DNA from: Phocoena phocoena
Lineage: Eukaryota > Chordata > Mammalia > Artiodactyla > Phocoenidae
Direction: 5' to 3'
Length of the DNA stretch: 64,000 bases
NCBI RefSeq assembly: GCF_963924675.1
Contig: NC_089220.1
Location: 89,779,168-89,843,167 of the forward strand
Below, piece by piece: positions 23,936 to 36,386 of this stretch. Position 1 is the stretch's first letter. Every line of letters begins with the position of its first letter. The notes beneath the pieces are model-generated. The model was not told where the DNA came from and ran no database searches. It saw only the letters and a program-made list of their open reading frames with translations. Position numbers and translations under genes: made by a program.

Positions 23936-24411
23936 GGGACTGTGTTCGTTTCCTTTGGCTGCTATAACAGATTACCACAAACTTGGTGGCTTAACACACA
24001 TTTATTTTCACACAGTTCTGGAGGTTAAGTCCAAAATCAGTTTCCCCAGACTGAAATCACCATGTATGTAGGGCCATGCTCCCTCAAGAAGCTCCTGGGG
24101 AGAATCCCTCTCTTGCCTCCCCTAGCTTCTGGTGGCCCTCCTGGGCTTGTGGCTATATCACCCCAATCTTTGCCTCTGTGGTCATATTGCCTTCTCCTCT
24201 TCTGTGTTGAATGTCTCTCTGTCTCCCTCTAATAAGGACATGTGATTGCATTTAGGATCCACCTTGATAATCCAGGATAATCTTCCCTCAAGATCCTGAA
24301 TTAGTCACATCTACAAATTCCATTTTTTGCCACATAAGGTAACACTCACAGGTTCCAGGGATTAGGACGTGGATGTCTTTTGGGGGTCATTTTTCAGCCT
24401 ATCACAGGGAC
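23936..24411 (-). mobile_element. MLT1-type solo LTR, complete, with 5-bp TSD
   Basis: In reverse orientation it reads tgtgttcgtttcctttggct, ggtggcttaacacacattta, cacacagttctggagg and ends gtcatttttcagcctatcac followed by a. The element 23941-24406 begins TG and ends CA and is flanked by the 5-bp duplication gggac (23936-23940, 24407-24411), as expected for an ERVL-MaLR insertion. There is no internal sequence, so it is a solo LTR. Confidence 0.93.
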
Positions 24412-24804
24412 TGAGGGGATGCCTTGCACAGAACAGGGTCCCTGAAGAACATAAATTGGCTTGTTGGTGGCCTTAGCCAGGAGTCAATTTAGGTGGGGAT
24501 GTCTTTTTAGATTGTCTAGAAAGACCTGAAATCCAACCTTGAAGCCTTTGCTATCTTACACACCTGAAGTCATAAGCCTGGATTGTGTCCCTCACGTGTT
24601 TCGAATATAGGTTACAGGTGGAGTCCATGATCCCCCAAAGAAAGTAATTCTGGTGGTGCTGGGGCCAACCATATGTCCTCGATAACGTAGATTTCTGCCC
24701 ATTTCATTACTGTCTCTTTTTCCTGCTCTGAAGCTAGGTGTAGATGAATATTCATTATTTTAAAATATTTGTTAACACCTCTTAGGAGCAAGGGATTGTG
24801 GAAA
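24412..24804. other. no feature recognised
   Basis: Unique-looking sequence between the MLT1 LTR and a MIR. No exon supported. Confidence 0.5.
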
Positions 24805-25042
24805 GTCACATAGCAGGGTGGTTAGGGAGCAGCCTCTAAAGCAGATTGTCAGGAATCCAATCCCTGCTCCACTAATTACTGGCTTTGTGACCCCACCTCT
24901 GTGCTTCTGTTTCCCATCTATAAAATAGTCTCTACTTCATATGGTTCTTGAGGATTGAACGAGCTAACATATGTGTAAAGCGCTCACAACAATGCCTGGC
25001 TGTTAGATATCTCTAATTTAATAAATGTTAGTTGCTATTTAT
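24805..25042 (+). repeat. MIR SINE, near full length
   Basis: Well-preserved MIR order: aatccaatccctgctccact, ttactggctttgtgacc, ctgtttcccatctataaaat, gaggattgaacgagctaaca, gtaaagcgctcacaacaatg and aataaatgttagttgctatt. Confidence 0.93.
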
Positions 25043-25199
25043 TTCAATGGAGAAACCAAAGAAATAAGAATCCCTGTGTAAGAAACAAGGATAGCTGAGG
25101 CAAGATATATGCCAAAAAAAAATTTTTTTAAGTGTCAGAGTTAAGACAGTAAGTACTAAGAGAAGTCTGAGCTTAGAGGCTTTTTGTTTTTGTGTTTAT

Positions 25200-25428
25200 T
25201 TTGCTTTGTTTTTTTTTTTTTTGCGGTACGCGGGCCTCTCACTGCTGTGGCCTCTCCCGTTGCAGAGCACAGGCTCCCGACGCGCAGGCTCAGCAGCCAT
25301 GGCCCACGGCCCCAGCCGCTCCGCAGCATGCGGGATCCTCCCAGACCGGGGCACGAACCCGCGTCCCCTGCATCGGCAGGCGGACTCTCAACCACTGCGC
25401 CACCAGGGAAGCCCTTTGCTTTGTTTTT
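25200..25428 (-). mobile_element. CHR SINE, reverse, with 14-bp TSD
   Basis: Full-length reverse CHR SINE: T tract, gcggtacgcgggcctctcac, then ccaccagggaagccc. The TSD tttgctttgttttt is perfect at 25200-25213 and 25415-25428. All three open frames across it are SINE-internal. Confidence 0.96.
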
Positions 25429-25528
25429 GAACCCTAACTTAGGGGGTCAAGAGTTACAGAAGAGGACAAGGAAAGGGTAAAATGCTCTCCTTGGAGGAGA
25501 GCTGGTAGGTAGCCTTAGCATGTAGCAT

Positions 25529-25566
25529 TGGACAGTCAGGGCAGGGTGGACAGTCAGGGCAAGGTG
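25529..25566. repeat. short direct repeat, two units of 18 bp
   Basis: The phrase ggacagtcagggcagggt is followed at once by ggacagtcagggcaaggt. One mismatch separates the units. Confidence 0.85.
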
Positions 25567-25854
25567 GTAATGTCATAAGAACACCAGCTTGTGCTAGTCT
25601 GAAGAAACATGGAGCCTCAGCTCAGACACTTAGGAGTTCAAGCTTAGTAACCTTCACAAAGTTAGAAAAAGTAATACCTACAAAGAAGAGTTGTTTTAAG
25701 TATTATATTAAGGAATGCATGAGAAATCACCCAGCTGAATGCAAAAAGTTCTGTTTTCTACCTGACCTATTAGTTGGGATGTGGGCAAGCAGGCAACTGA
25801 AGGCTTCATTCCTTTAAATATAAAACCACCAATGCTTGCATCATATCTAAAGGG

Positions 25855-26050
25855 CATGGTTCCTTGAACAATTTTTTGAGCATATAGTATGTACTGGGAA
25901 CTATACTAGAATCTGCTGAGCAAGTTATGAGTGTGACCAAGTTCTGCCTGGAGAAAGTTATAGACCAGGAGTAGAGGCAGTCAAACGAAGAGGGAATACC
26001 AAATGCGTGGTAAGAACTATCATGGAACTGTAAGACTGCTGAGAAGAGCC
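25855..26050 (-). repeat. L2 LINE fragment (reverse)
   Basis: Diverged reverse L2 blocks: tttttgagcatatagtatgt, actgggaactatactagaat, then gaccaagttctgcctgg in the position of the usual 'accaagtccctgccct' block. Confidence 0.5.
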
Positions 26051-26384
26051 CTTGGAAAGAAACCTCTAACTTTGTCTGCAGAACAGGGAAAAGTGACTAT
26101 CAAGACCTTTCTGTAACAACAGCAAACAACAGTAGAAAATGGCTTTTTGGTTTGGATTGGGCAAAACGAGGGTGTTCAGGAATTTTCTGGGCTTTCTGCC
26201 TATGGAGAAGGCAGGGCTGACAGTCCAGCCCCAAAGGCCAGTGAATAGCTGCTGTATGATTACCAAGTGACACGCAGGAATAAATTTCTACATTATTAAA
26301 AGTGATATATGGCACATTAAAAATTACGTCCTTGTATACTCAATGCCTAACCCATCGCATTAACAAAATCAAAATAATGGAACC

Positions 26385-27790
26385 TGCGTACTCAGCGGGG
26401 GTACGGAACGTGGGCGAGGACCTAAAGGTCAGTCAGCCGCTATGCTACCCTGAGCGGGACCCAGCCTCGGCTTGGAGACCTTGGTGTTTCCCAGCCGAGG
26501 TGGGGGCTCGGTCAGGGGAAGTTCGGAGCCGCGGGAGCGGCAGAAGCACGTGGGCTGAGGGGGGCGGGGGTGGGAGGACGCAGACGGAGGAGTAACCGGT
26601 GGAAGTGTCAAAAAGGAAGGAGTGCAGGGCCGCTGAGGTGACAGGGTGTGGCCTGTGGGGGAGCAGGCGGACTGGGAGAGGAGGGCAGAGAGACCCACCG
26701 GGACTGAGGAGGCAGTGGGAAGCGTGCCTGCGTCGCTCGGTGCGGTGACAGCGAGGAGCGCGGCGCGGGGCCGAGTGGCGAGGGGAGTTTCCCGTGCTCG
26801 CTAAGTGGAGCTCAGCTCAGAGCTGCGCCAGCGCCTTCAGCCTGGGGCCGCGGTGCCTGACACCTGCCGGGTCCGAAGCGGGAGTCCGACGGAGCGTTCC
26901 GCCCCCAAGTAAGTCTCTCTTTTTCTCTCAATTCTCCTCCGCCGCCTCAGCCTCTTTATCTGCGGAGCGCGGTGCTCGGAGCTTCTGTTGGGGGGAGGGG
27001 AGGGCTGCGCGAAAAGCGCACCAGAGAGCTCCGGCGGCGTCCACGGGTGCTCCAAGCTCCGAGCGCGCCCCGGTCGGCGCGGGGACCCGGCCGCGAGGCC
27101 CCGCCGGCCGGTTGCCCTGCGCAGCGCAGATGGAGGCGGCGGCAGAGTTGTCGGCACAGATACGACCCATCTTTTGTGTCTGGCCGGATCCCAGAGTCGG
27201 GCCAGGCCGGGGGGAAGGAACGGAAGCCACTTTATGGTTCCTGGCCCCACTTCTTGCCCCCAATCCTTCGGGATTTCAACATGCGGCGGACTCGGGCGCA
27301 AATGAGTGCCTAAGCGCCCCTGCTGGGCTAGCTGGATTCGGGTGGGCAGCGGCCGGACCACCACGCCGCCCCCTCTGCTGGTTTTCTTTTTAGATACAGC
27401 GTCTTTAACAGCGGGTGCTGAGAGGGAGGCTGACTGGGTGTTCACGGGAGTCAGGGTGTGGAAACGACCTACCTTCTTGCTTTTCTCGGGTTCTGGAGAG
27501 GCAAGGACAGGGCTGAAGAGAGCCCCGAAGCCCGAGCGTCCCGAGCTAGCGGGCTTGCGCGCGGCCGGCGAGGAGGCGTTCGCAGGGTGGATCCCTTGTC
27601 TGGCTCATTGTTCGCGGTGACTGTTCTTGGGGCCGGGCTGAGCGACAGACACTTAAAACGGGGCCGTAAATAAAAGTGACGACTTGCAGGAGTGAGGTCA
27701 AGGCTACCGGGAGGAAAGGTCTTTCCAGTTTGGAAACGGACTTCTTCGAGCTCGGAGGGCAACAGTAGTCGTCAGCGAAAACCGCTGCTG
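26385..27790 (+). promoter_or_regulatory. CpG island, candidate promoter
   Basis: GC content and CpG frequency rise sharply from about 26390 and fall by about 27800, in contrast to the AT-rich, CpG-poor flanks. No interspersed repeat lies inside. Visible motifs include G boxes (ggggcggggg at about 26560), a palindromic E-box CACGTG (26547-26552) and a tgcgcagcgcag run (about 27118) resembling an NRF1 half-site. No TATA box is evident. The open frames of about 200 residues on both strands (26794-27393, 26837-27445) are low-complexity Pro/Arg/Ala-rich products of GC richness, with no domain. The orientation is inferred from the splice donor at 26909. I could not identify the gene. Confidence 0.85.
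26905..26914 (+). other. consensus splice donor, candidate end of first exon
   Basis: The sequence CCCAA followed by GTAAGTCT (GT at 26909-26910) is a strong donor, followed by a pyrimidine-rich run. It sits in the middle of the CpG island, where a first-exon boundary is expected. The upstream exon shows no conserved start or domain, so it is probably 5' UTR or a lncRNA exon. Confidence 0.5.
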
Positions 27791-30500
27791 AGTGTGAAAC
27801 TTAGGTCTGACTCTCGTTCACGGAGACAGCTTGGTGAATGAAACCCTCAGAAACAGGGCGCGATATTTTCCCACTGAAATTGTTTTCAGAGTAACTAAGA
27901 TGGAGTTTGTTTTTGGCAACTGGCTGCTTTGTCTTGCTAGCACCTGTTTCTCTTTTTCACCCCTTCCCCCTACCCTCGCCTCTTTGGGGGGAATGTATAT
28001 TTATCATTCTATTTGTGCCTTCAGCTAGTCGAAGTGTATGGTTTCGGGAGAAGAATCCGTTTTTAAAAACAAAGTGCAATTTCCACTCTACAAAGGGCCA
28101 AGCGCTGGTGTAGACATTTACTGCTCCTCCACCCTAGCCGCATGCTAGCACTCATGAAGGCAGACGGTGCACCCGGAGTCGAAGGGAGCCAGTTATCCCC
28201 AGCTGGAGATGCCAAAACACAACTAGCGCATGCTCATTGTGTTGGAGGTTAGGACACTCGTTTTCCCATTTCCCTGAATTACAGTGATATCACCTGTTCA
28301 TGGTGTCTGTTCCTTAGCACTACGAAGGAAGGTGCATTTTCCTGAGAAGGATATTTCTTCTTTTTCTAAAGTCCATGGGTAGTAATCAGAGTAAGCTGAT
28401 CCAGCAAGAGGGAATTTTAAAAATGATATATATGTATATATATACGTGTGAGTGTGGGTGTAATATATATAAATATATATTTCTGTAAATCCCAGTAGTT
28501 ACTAACACACCTAACTGCCCTGGTTACATTTGCTTTGACTTGCGTGATGGACTTGCTAAATGGCATCGGTCTGCTGAAATCTGAAGTTCCAGCCCCCAGG
28601 AGAAATAATATGAACACCTCTCTCTGACCACAGTCTGATTCCACAGGGGAAAAAACATGCACCAGGAGTGTTATTTAGGTTATTGAAAGCTGTGTGATTT
28701 ATTCTAAGGAGGGAAGCAAGAGTTAGGTAGAAGAAAATAGAAATGGAAGGCCTGAGTAGGCATCCAAACCATACTCATAGTTCCACAAATATGTATGTGG
28801 AAAGTATATTGTGTTCTCTCTTTCTCCTTTATCACTCTTAGTATTTGTTTATATCCTTAATGCTTTTCATCACAGTTTTTGTGCCTCTTGTTTGGAGGGA
28901 GGGGGTTGGCTTTGAAAAAAAAAACTTTTATATTTTCAGTCTATTATTATTTTAGATTTTTAATATCAGTAGTGCTCATTGAATACAGGGACTTATCTTT
29001 TATACTCTTCTTTTGTTTGTCTCCTTGCATGCCATGTCCAACTTAGTATGGGACCATGTGAGCAATGAATCAACCAGGTTCTAATGAAGATTAAGTTATG
29101 GAAGGTATCCACAGCTTTGTATAAACTGTATACTCATTTAACTACCTTCCCACATGACCAGTTTTAGCTACTTGATTGTTCATCTTCTGAAGTATCCAGA
29201 CTCCCAAATTCTTACCCAGATTGACTGCTGCCCTAAATCTTGACTGTACAAAGAACAGAACTTAATTATTTTGGTCTTATTTATCAGTCAGCAGTGTTTA
29301 GTGTTGCCAACAGTTTAATTATATCATTGAAATATGCATGACTCTATGTTGAAAAAGGTTCTTTTAAACTTGTTTCTTCATAAAGAAAAAAAAAAAGTCC
29401 TTGTGAAGCCATAATTTCACTGCTATGAGGACCCCTAGCCATTTGTGTTTATTGAGTTTACTCTTTCACATGAAGAAAGAACCATTGTTTTGTTGTCTAG
29501 GAGCTGAAGGAAGATGGAAAGTGAGAAAAGAAAATCAAGCACTTTAGAATGCTATTATTTTCCCTACTTGGGAAAAATATTTTTTTAAGTAAATAGTAAT
29601 TATTTTCTTAAAGATACACTAAAACCTTATTAAAGGATCCTGAGGAAAAGAAATTTTCAGGATAGAAATGCTGGCTGTTACTAAATACTCATAGAAGATT
29701 GGTGCATACAAACACATGCATTTTTGAACCAATCTCATAACACATTTTCTTCTTTCCATAGAATTTTGAAATGTTATTAAATCTTTGTTATTAAAACATT
29801 GAAATCTCATCAAAATCTATATTTAAATATACTGTCTTTTTGCAAGTGCTTTAATTGTAATAGCCTATTTGTTGAGATTAAAAAGAACATCATTGATGTC
29901 ATGGTGTGCTTTGCATTTTAAAATAGTAGCTAATGAATTACAAACATTCATTACCCCACAACCACTTGCTGAAATTTCTCAGGACCCCCAAATAGAGAAT
30001 TATTTGTACTATATACTTACTATCATTCAGATCCTTGCTGAGTTTATGTTGATCCCCTTTTCTTCTTCAGAATTAATTGTCTTTTAAATTAATACTATGT
30101 TGGCTGTGAATTTTTTGTTATTTTTCTCCTATGTCATAAATTTATGTGAAAATATCTTCAACATTGTCTCGTTAGGGAATTTGCTGTTGATAACACGTGG
30201 GAATTGGGGGAGGGATGAGAGAACCACTTTTATTAAACCTGGAAAGAGTCAGAGCTTAACAAGGGAAGAGAGGGCAGGTTTCACCTGAATAAAATTCACT
30301 GAGGAATATTTCTTTGACCTTTAAAAGTCCAAGCTATGTAGCACATAATATACATTTGGGTAATTCAGGTACTAACCTCACATATCATAAAGCAAACAAT
30401 AGAAATAATAAGAGTATCATAGTGCCTTCACTTTCTTACATTTGAATGGTGACTTTAACTCCATTCACTTTTCTTCATACTAAGTAATGAAAACTACCCA
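27791..30500. other. unique sequence right of the CpG island
   Basis: No nameable repeat and no coding exon. If the donor at 26909 is used, this is intron 1. A TA/TG-rich simple repeat lies at about 28421-28486. Other open frames are short and without domains. Confidence 0.5.
28421..28486. repeat. TA-rich simple repeat with TG interruption
   Basis: Alternating atatat runs flank a gtgtgagtgtgggtgt core. Confidence 0.85.
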
Positions 30501-33500
30501 CAGTTTTCTTATTTTTTTTTTTTTGTTTGTTTGTTTTTTTGGCCAGGAGTGGGTATAGATGAGGGGCTAGGAGGGGAGGGAGCACTGTTCTATTTATGTA
30601 AAAATGAAAATTGTCAATGTTTATTTTGGAAAAGTTGTATTTAAAAAGTTCAGTTTCTTTTGTAAGTTTAGCGCTTATTAAATGTTTACTGAGGAAGATG
30701 AAGTTTGACACTCAATTTTCATAACCAAATACAACCAGAAACAAATTGGTTAAGTGATTCAAATTAGTGCATTTAAATCTTAAATTTAGTTTTCCTTCTC
30801 ATAAACTAATATGAAGAAAAATATTGAATTAGGTTTTATTGCTAATAACCAATATTCATTTATTTTCTCTTGAAAACGAAGATTAACATGATTAACAAAA
30901 TGTAAACATTTGTGAAATGAGGATATAAGGGGATGCAAATTAATGATTGTGTATACTTTTGATGTATAGCTTTTTTTCCCTGGTAAATGAGTATTTTTAA
31001 TCTCAGGGGTGATGTGAATTTCTTAACTGATCACATTTTCTCTTTTCCTTTGACCACTAGAAAGCTCAGAGCCAATCTGAGATCTAATTTATTGATCAGA
31101 TAAGGCTCTATAGAATGCATTTGTGTATTATCTTTCTCAATGACCTTATCTTATTCTACTGTCAAAATGTCTGGTTTTTTTTTCTTTTTTTTTCCACTGT
31201 GGAAGGAGACAGACCATCAAAGTTAATTTGAATAAGTGTTTAGAAATACAATTAAGTCTGCAATTATTAAGGTCTAATATTGCAAATGCTGAGTGAGGGA
31301 ATATCAGGCAAACTAAGGCATAATTTCTGATATAAAGATACTTATGATCTAGCTCAATATAGAAGCCACAAACACATAACAGATTAGCTAACAATGAATC
31401 AGTGTATATACACACATCTCTTGCATTAAATTGAAAACCTAGACTTTATCTTTAATGATGCTCAGCTTCCACTTTCTAGAAAAACACTATTAATAGTACT
31501 AACTGGTAGAGCAAAGTAACCAAATCTTTTCATTAGAATTCCCCTCTGGGTATACTAAACTCTAAATAGTCTGAGGATGTGAGGATGAAAATAAATGTTG
31601 GAAAGTCACTGTGATTCTGTGGTAGTGGAGTGGGGACTTCCAGACCTTTCTCTTCTCTTTTTCTTCTTTCTCTTTCTCTCTTCCTCTGTCTCTCATTGGC
31701 TTTTCTACTTGCTCCCCAGTCAGCCAGTAGCTGGACCTGATTGACAAGTGTGACAATACCAATGTCAAGCTAAATCCCACCAGGCTTGTCAGCTTATGAA
31801 ATTTCTGGATATGTAAATACAATAGTTCTAAGTAATGTACTTAAATACAGTAGTTAAGTGCCCACTGGTTGTTTCCATTTGTACTTGAATCAACAACCAT
31901 TTTCAGCTTTTAGAAGGGACCACCCACAAAACTGTTCTCAGGGAAAGATAAAAAAGTAACGTGAAAAATAAAAGAACTAAATTATTGACCCAGGGTGACA
32001 TGTTTATGGCTAAGGCCACAAACTCTGAATTAAACTTTCAAATCTAAACAGCCACCTCTGGGTATAAATCTGATTCTCATCTTCTCCATCTCCCATATAC
32101 ACACCATTTTTTTCAGACATCTCAATTATAGTTAATGTTAAAAATAAAGTCTGAAACACAGATCTGTTGTCCTGAACTGAAGCAAACTATCAGACTTTGA
32201 CAAATAATGATCATTTAAACTTGGCCTTTTAAAAAGCACATTGGATACAATGAAAATCCGTGTAGTACATTCACTGTGCTTCCACTTATGATATAAATAG
32301 TGCATAAAGCTTTAAAATTTTCATCAAATTAATGTTTCACTGACATGAAAATTAACTGCTGACATCTAAGGTGCATGCCATGTGATGATTCCTAATTGGC
32401 AAGTGAACCTTAGAGGGTTATTTATAGATTACATTGCAACAAAGTGCTGGAGTAAATTCTCATTGTGCGGTTCAGTTCAAACTGATGTTTTAGCTTTGAT
32501 TCTCTTCACTTTTTTCACATCCTTTTTGATCTCTAAAGCCTCTCAGAAATAAGCTACCTAAGGTGCTAAATATATAATTAATAACATTTGGGCAGAGAAT
32601 TGGTCTTCAAATTATCCTTAAGAGATTTGGAGACCAGTTAAGTATCCTTCACCAGTTTGTTCAGTTATGAATAACTCTTGGGGCTGTGAATTTGAACTCA
32701 AAGATCTGGTAATATTCATTTCCATCCAGAGCACATAGGATGAATGTTCACGTAGTAAAAGTGAGGAAGAAACTTGAACATTTATCAAAGGAATTAATTT
32801 TTAAGAATAGCTGCCTTTAAAGATCTAAGTGGAAATACTATTTTATTCTCTAATGACAATTAAGGTTTCTTTTGTCTCTATTTTTCATTACATTTTGTGT
32901 ATAGGGAATGTGGTAAGAGAATTATAATGTATCTGCAATTCCCATGCTACGTTATTAGATGAAAATTTAGCTTTTCTTTTCTTTATTCCATGTCTGTGTC
33001 TGCCTAAAGGTAGAATGACCAAATAAAAAGTGAAAAAGTAAGTTCTTTATTTATTCTGCATATTTTTGTTCACTATGGATTTTGTACGTGATCCCATAAG
33101 GCAGTTATGTAAGCTATACATTTGTGCCTACAAAGATAAGTTTACAATTTATTAACTTTTAGACATTATCTTCATGCTATACTCAACCTGGAATGTTCTA
33201 CTTTCCCTACCAGATTTGTGAAACGCCTATCTTTTCATAAAGATTTACTTAGACATTTTCTCTTTGAAGGAATCCCCAGCATTGGCTTTGAATTTGGCAT
33301 TTTTTTAAAAAAAATGTGTGGATATGTGTGTGTGTCTTTTACAGTCATATTGTAAACCTGAAAATGTTTAGAAAATTTAAATAATTTTATACAAATATAG
33401 TATTTATTATGATTATTACTATCATTATAATGCCAAAGAGACAAAACTAGACATTGGATCTAAGCTACATGTGGGAGTGAATACTTATTTATTTATTTTT

Positions 33501-33535
33501 AACAGTTTTGACTAGTAGTTGAATAATTTGTCCTT
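30501..33535. other. mostly unique sequence, repeat-poor
   Basis: A T/GTTT-rich tract lies at about 30511-30540 and a CT-rich tract at about 31645-31695. Otherwise no nameable repeat. The block at about 32160-32520 is singled out in the findings as a possible conserved element. No exon recognised. Confidence 0.5.
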
Positions 33536-33772
33536 AGGCCTGTTGCTTTTTTTTTTTTTTTTTTTCGGTACGCGGGCCTCTCACTGTTGTAGCCTCTCCC
33601 GTTGCGGAGCACAGGCTCCGGACGTGCAGGCTCAGCGGCCATGGCTCATGGGCCCAGCCGCTCTGTGGCATGTGGGATCTTCCCGGACCGGGGCACGAAC
33701 CCGTGTCCCCTGCATCAGCAGGCGGACTCTCAACCACTGCGCCACCAGGGAAGCCCAGGCCTGTTACTTTTT
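33536..33772 (-). mobile_element. CHR SINE, reverse, with TSD
   Basis: Full-length reverse CHR SINE between copies of aggcctgttgctttt (33536-33550) and aggcctgttactttt (33757-33771), a 15-bp TSD with one mismatch. Body order: T tract, cggtacgcgggcctctcac, ccaccagggaagccc. Confidence 0.95.
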
Positions 33773-33884
33773 ATTGACGAAAATCTTCACTAGTTCTGTA
33801 TGGTGTGGTGTGGGTATGATCAAGGCAACTTGTTTTCTTGATGATGAAGGTTTATCAGAAAATTTATCCCTTAATTACAAAAAC

Positions 33885-34240
33885 TCTCATTAATAAACAT
33901 TGAATGAGGACTTACTATGCATCAGGTATTGACATAGGAAATGAGCATAAAAAACAAAAAATAAATAAAAAGGTCTTGCCCTGAAGGAATTTAGAATCAA
34001 ATGGAGAATAAAAATACTGAATTAATGTGGTAAAAAAAATTACACACATCATCAGGGAATATTTGGGGAGCTATGAGGAAAGGTGTGTTTCTCAATTTGG
34101 GTGGGTGGAGGGTGGTCTGGGAAGGTTTCATGGGGGATTTGAAGCAAAAAGGACAAGCAGAAGTCTAGCAGGTGAAGAAGCAGTAGATGGGGGTCTCTGG
34201 CATAGAGCTGCTGGAGAAAAGAACAGTGAAGCATATGTGG
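33885..34240 (-). repeat. L2 LINE 3' region (reverse)
   Basis: The blocks cattgaatgaggacttacta, tgcatcaggtattgacatag, cttgccctgaaggaattta, ggtctgggaaggtttcatgg and gatttgaagcaaaaagg follow the reverse L2 order. Confidence 0.7.
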
Positions 34241-34869
34241 AAAATCCAGAATGTCCAGCAGAAGTATCATATGTTAGACTGAAAACCAGTTTAGTAGTCT
34301 GGACTAGAAATCAAGATTTGGAGGTTTAATCCTGATTAAATCCAACACTCTTATAACGTATGTCTGCACCCATGCAGCTGGACATATCTAAGTACACAAC
34401 CATGGTGTCATTTCCTATTCATTCATCTTAAATGGATTCTTAAAATCATCAGATAATCTTACTGAACTAGCCTGCTCCATTTCCTTTCCTAGAAGTCTAT
34501 ATACCATGCTTCCTCTTCTCTCCTCCAAACTCTCAGTACCTCTGTCTACATCCTCACCCTCAGATGAAGGCCTTGCTTCCTATTTGCTGATATTGAGCCA
34601 TCTGAAAAAACCTGCACAGTTGCCCACTACCACACTTATCGAACTACAAGTATTTGCTCCCATGTAATCTGCCCTCTTGCAGGTTCTCTCACATAGCACT
34701 GGTAGAATTTAAACTGTTACATTTTAGTAAATGTAGAAATAGTAAATGCAATTTATTAGTGAGTAAAACTATTACTTTAGACCTTGAACTTTCATTTTTA
34801 GTTGTTTAGCATTGGGAAATAATCAGGGTTGGGGTCAAAGATTTTTGTAAAGTATGTTGGTATAATTAG
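34241..34869. other. no confident feature
   Basis: The block at about 34480-34640 (tctcagtacctctgtctaca then gaaggccttgcttcctattt) resembles an old LINE-derived sequence, which I cannot assign. No exon seen. Confidence 0.4.
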
Positions 34870-35045
34870 AAAAAATGAGAAACAATATAAATTTTTAGAA
34901 TTTAGACAATATAAAATATAATATATAAACAATATAAAAACAATTTTATATTTAAACAATATAAAATATAATATAATATAAAATATAAGCAATATAAAAA
35001 CAATTTTATATTGTTTATAAACAATATAAAAAATTAGAAACAATA
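34870..35045. repeat. AT-rich imperfect tandem repeat
   Basis: Repeated acaatataaaatataatat and acaatataaaaacaatttta phrases, with an internal inverted arrangement near 35005-35030 (attttatattgtttataaac). Open frames here reflect composition only. Confidence 0.85.
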
Positions 35046-35621
35046 GACCAGCCCAAGGAGAGAAAAAAACCACAATAAAGTACAGTACATTCTTATGGCA
35101 AAATGTTAAACATCATTTAAAATTATTTTTTAAATTAATGATATGTAAAAAAAAAAACCCCTAAAACTGTACATAATACAGTTTTGTTATATGTATGTAG
35201 AAAGAGAAATAAATGAACCATGTTAAAAGGCTGTGTCTCTGGACATTGAGATGAAAATCGTTCTATATAGCAGATTCTCAGAAAATCCACTCAGCTTGGA
35301 GGAGAAAGGTTTTTGACAGGAAGATCCTGGTGACATAGAAAACGTCCACTGAATAAACACAATAGTGAAAGCCATCTCTATAGTGTGATTCAAGTGTCAT
35401 TGAAATATCAATCCCCACCAGGCATTCCCCTTGCCTGAAACATTGAATCTGCCAAGACCCATGGAATTTACTGCTAAAATACAACGCAAGTTTATTCAGT
35501 TTTCACCATCTCCACCCCTGTCCTTCTATTGTGAGACATCACAATTTCTAGACTGGATCACTACTTTAGCTTTCAGCAGGTTCTTCCCACTCTTGCTGTT
35601 GCAGAAATAATGATCTGAGAG

Positions 35622-35855
35622 GCCGTATTGCATAGTGTTCAAAGCATGGACCCCATTGGTGGGCTGCCTGAGTGTGAATCCCAGCACTGCCACTTAATAG
35701 CTGTGAGACTGGGGGCAAGTTACTTGATATCTTTTTACTTTTATTTTCCCATCAATAAAATTAAAGATATTAATACCTACCTTTTGAGGTTATTATGAGA
35801 ATTAAATGAACAACTAGCTTAAAGCAAGTAGTTTTATGTGTTAGCTATTTGTCAA
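35622..35855 (+). repeat. MIR SINE, near full length
   Basis: MIR order: gtgtgaatcccagcactgcc, agctgtgagactgggggcaa, gttacttgatatc, cctaccttttgaggttatta, gagaattaaatgaac. Confidence 0.9.
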
Positions 35856-35864
35856 GGCTTAAAT

Positions 35865-36365
35865 TAGATTTTAACCTTCCTTGTTTAATATCATCCAAGG
35901 ACTTCTGATTGCACTTTGAATTAAATCTTTATGATCACCTGCATCAACTTTATTACTCTTGGCTATTTTCTGTTTTCTTGCTATTTTTCTGAAAACACCA
36001 AGTCCTGTTCTGTTACTGGGCCTTTGTACTTGCTGTTACCTTTGCCTGGTATACTCTCATCTGATTCTCCCCAGAGCTGCTGCTTGTCCCACCAGTCTCA
36101 GCTTCTGCCACATCCTCTAAGAGCCCTTTCCTGATTTCTAGTCATCTAAGGGACACTTCGTACTATTCTTTTTTCCACTCTCTACATTTTATTAATAGAC
36201 CTTATCACAATTTGAGCTTTTTGTTTGTTTGTTAACCTTTTTCCCCTCTTTTTTCACTGCTAGAATTTAAATTCTGTGAAACAAATATGACGTCTGCCAT
36301 GGTTATATTTGTTTCCCCCAATACCTAGAAGAGAGTGTGGCATGTCGTCCTGAATAAATATTGGA
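35865..36365 (+). repeat. L2 LINE 3' end
   Basis: Plus-orientation L2 blocks: gggcctttgtacttgctgtt, acctttgcctggtatactct, gagccctttcctgatttcta, gctagaatttaaattctgtg, and an end at cctgaataaatattgga. Well ordered over about 500 bp. Confidence 0.85.
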
Positions 36366-36366
36366 C

Positions 36367-36386
36367 GGCTGGCTGGCTGGCTGGCT
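36367..36386. repeat. (GGCT)5 microsatellite
   Basis: Five uninterrupted GGCT units sit where the L2 3'-terminal short tandem repeat normally lies. Confidence 0.95.

Noticed and set aside
26794..27445. Open frames of about 200 residues on both strands in the CpG island
   Set aside because: Both strands are open because stop codons are rare in GC-rich DNA. The products are low-complexity Pro/Arg/Ala/Gly-rich, without domains, and the plus frame crosses the likely splice donor.
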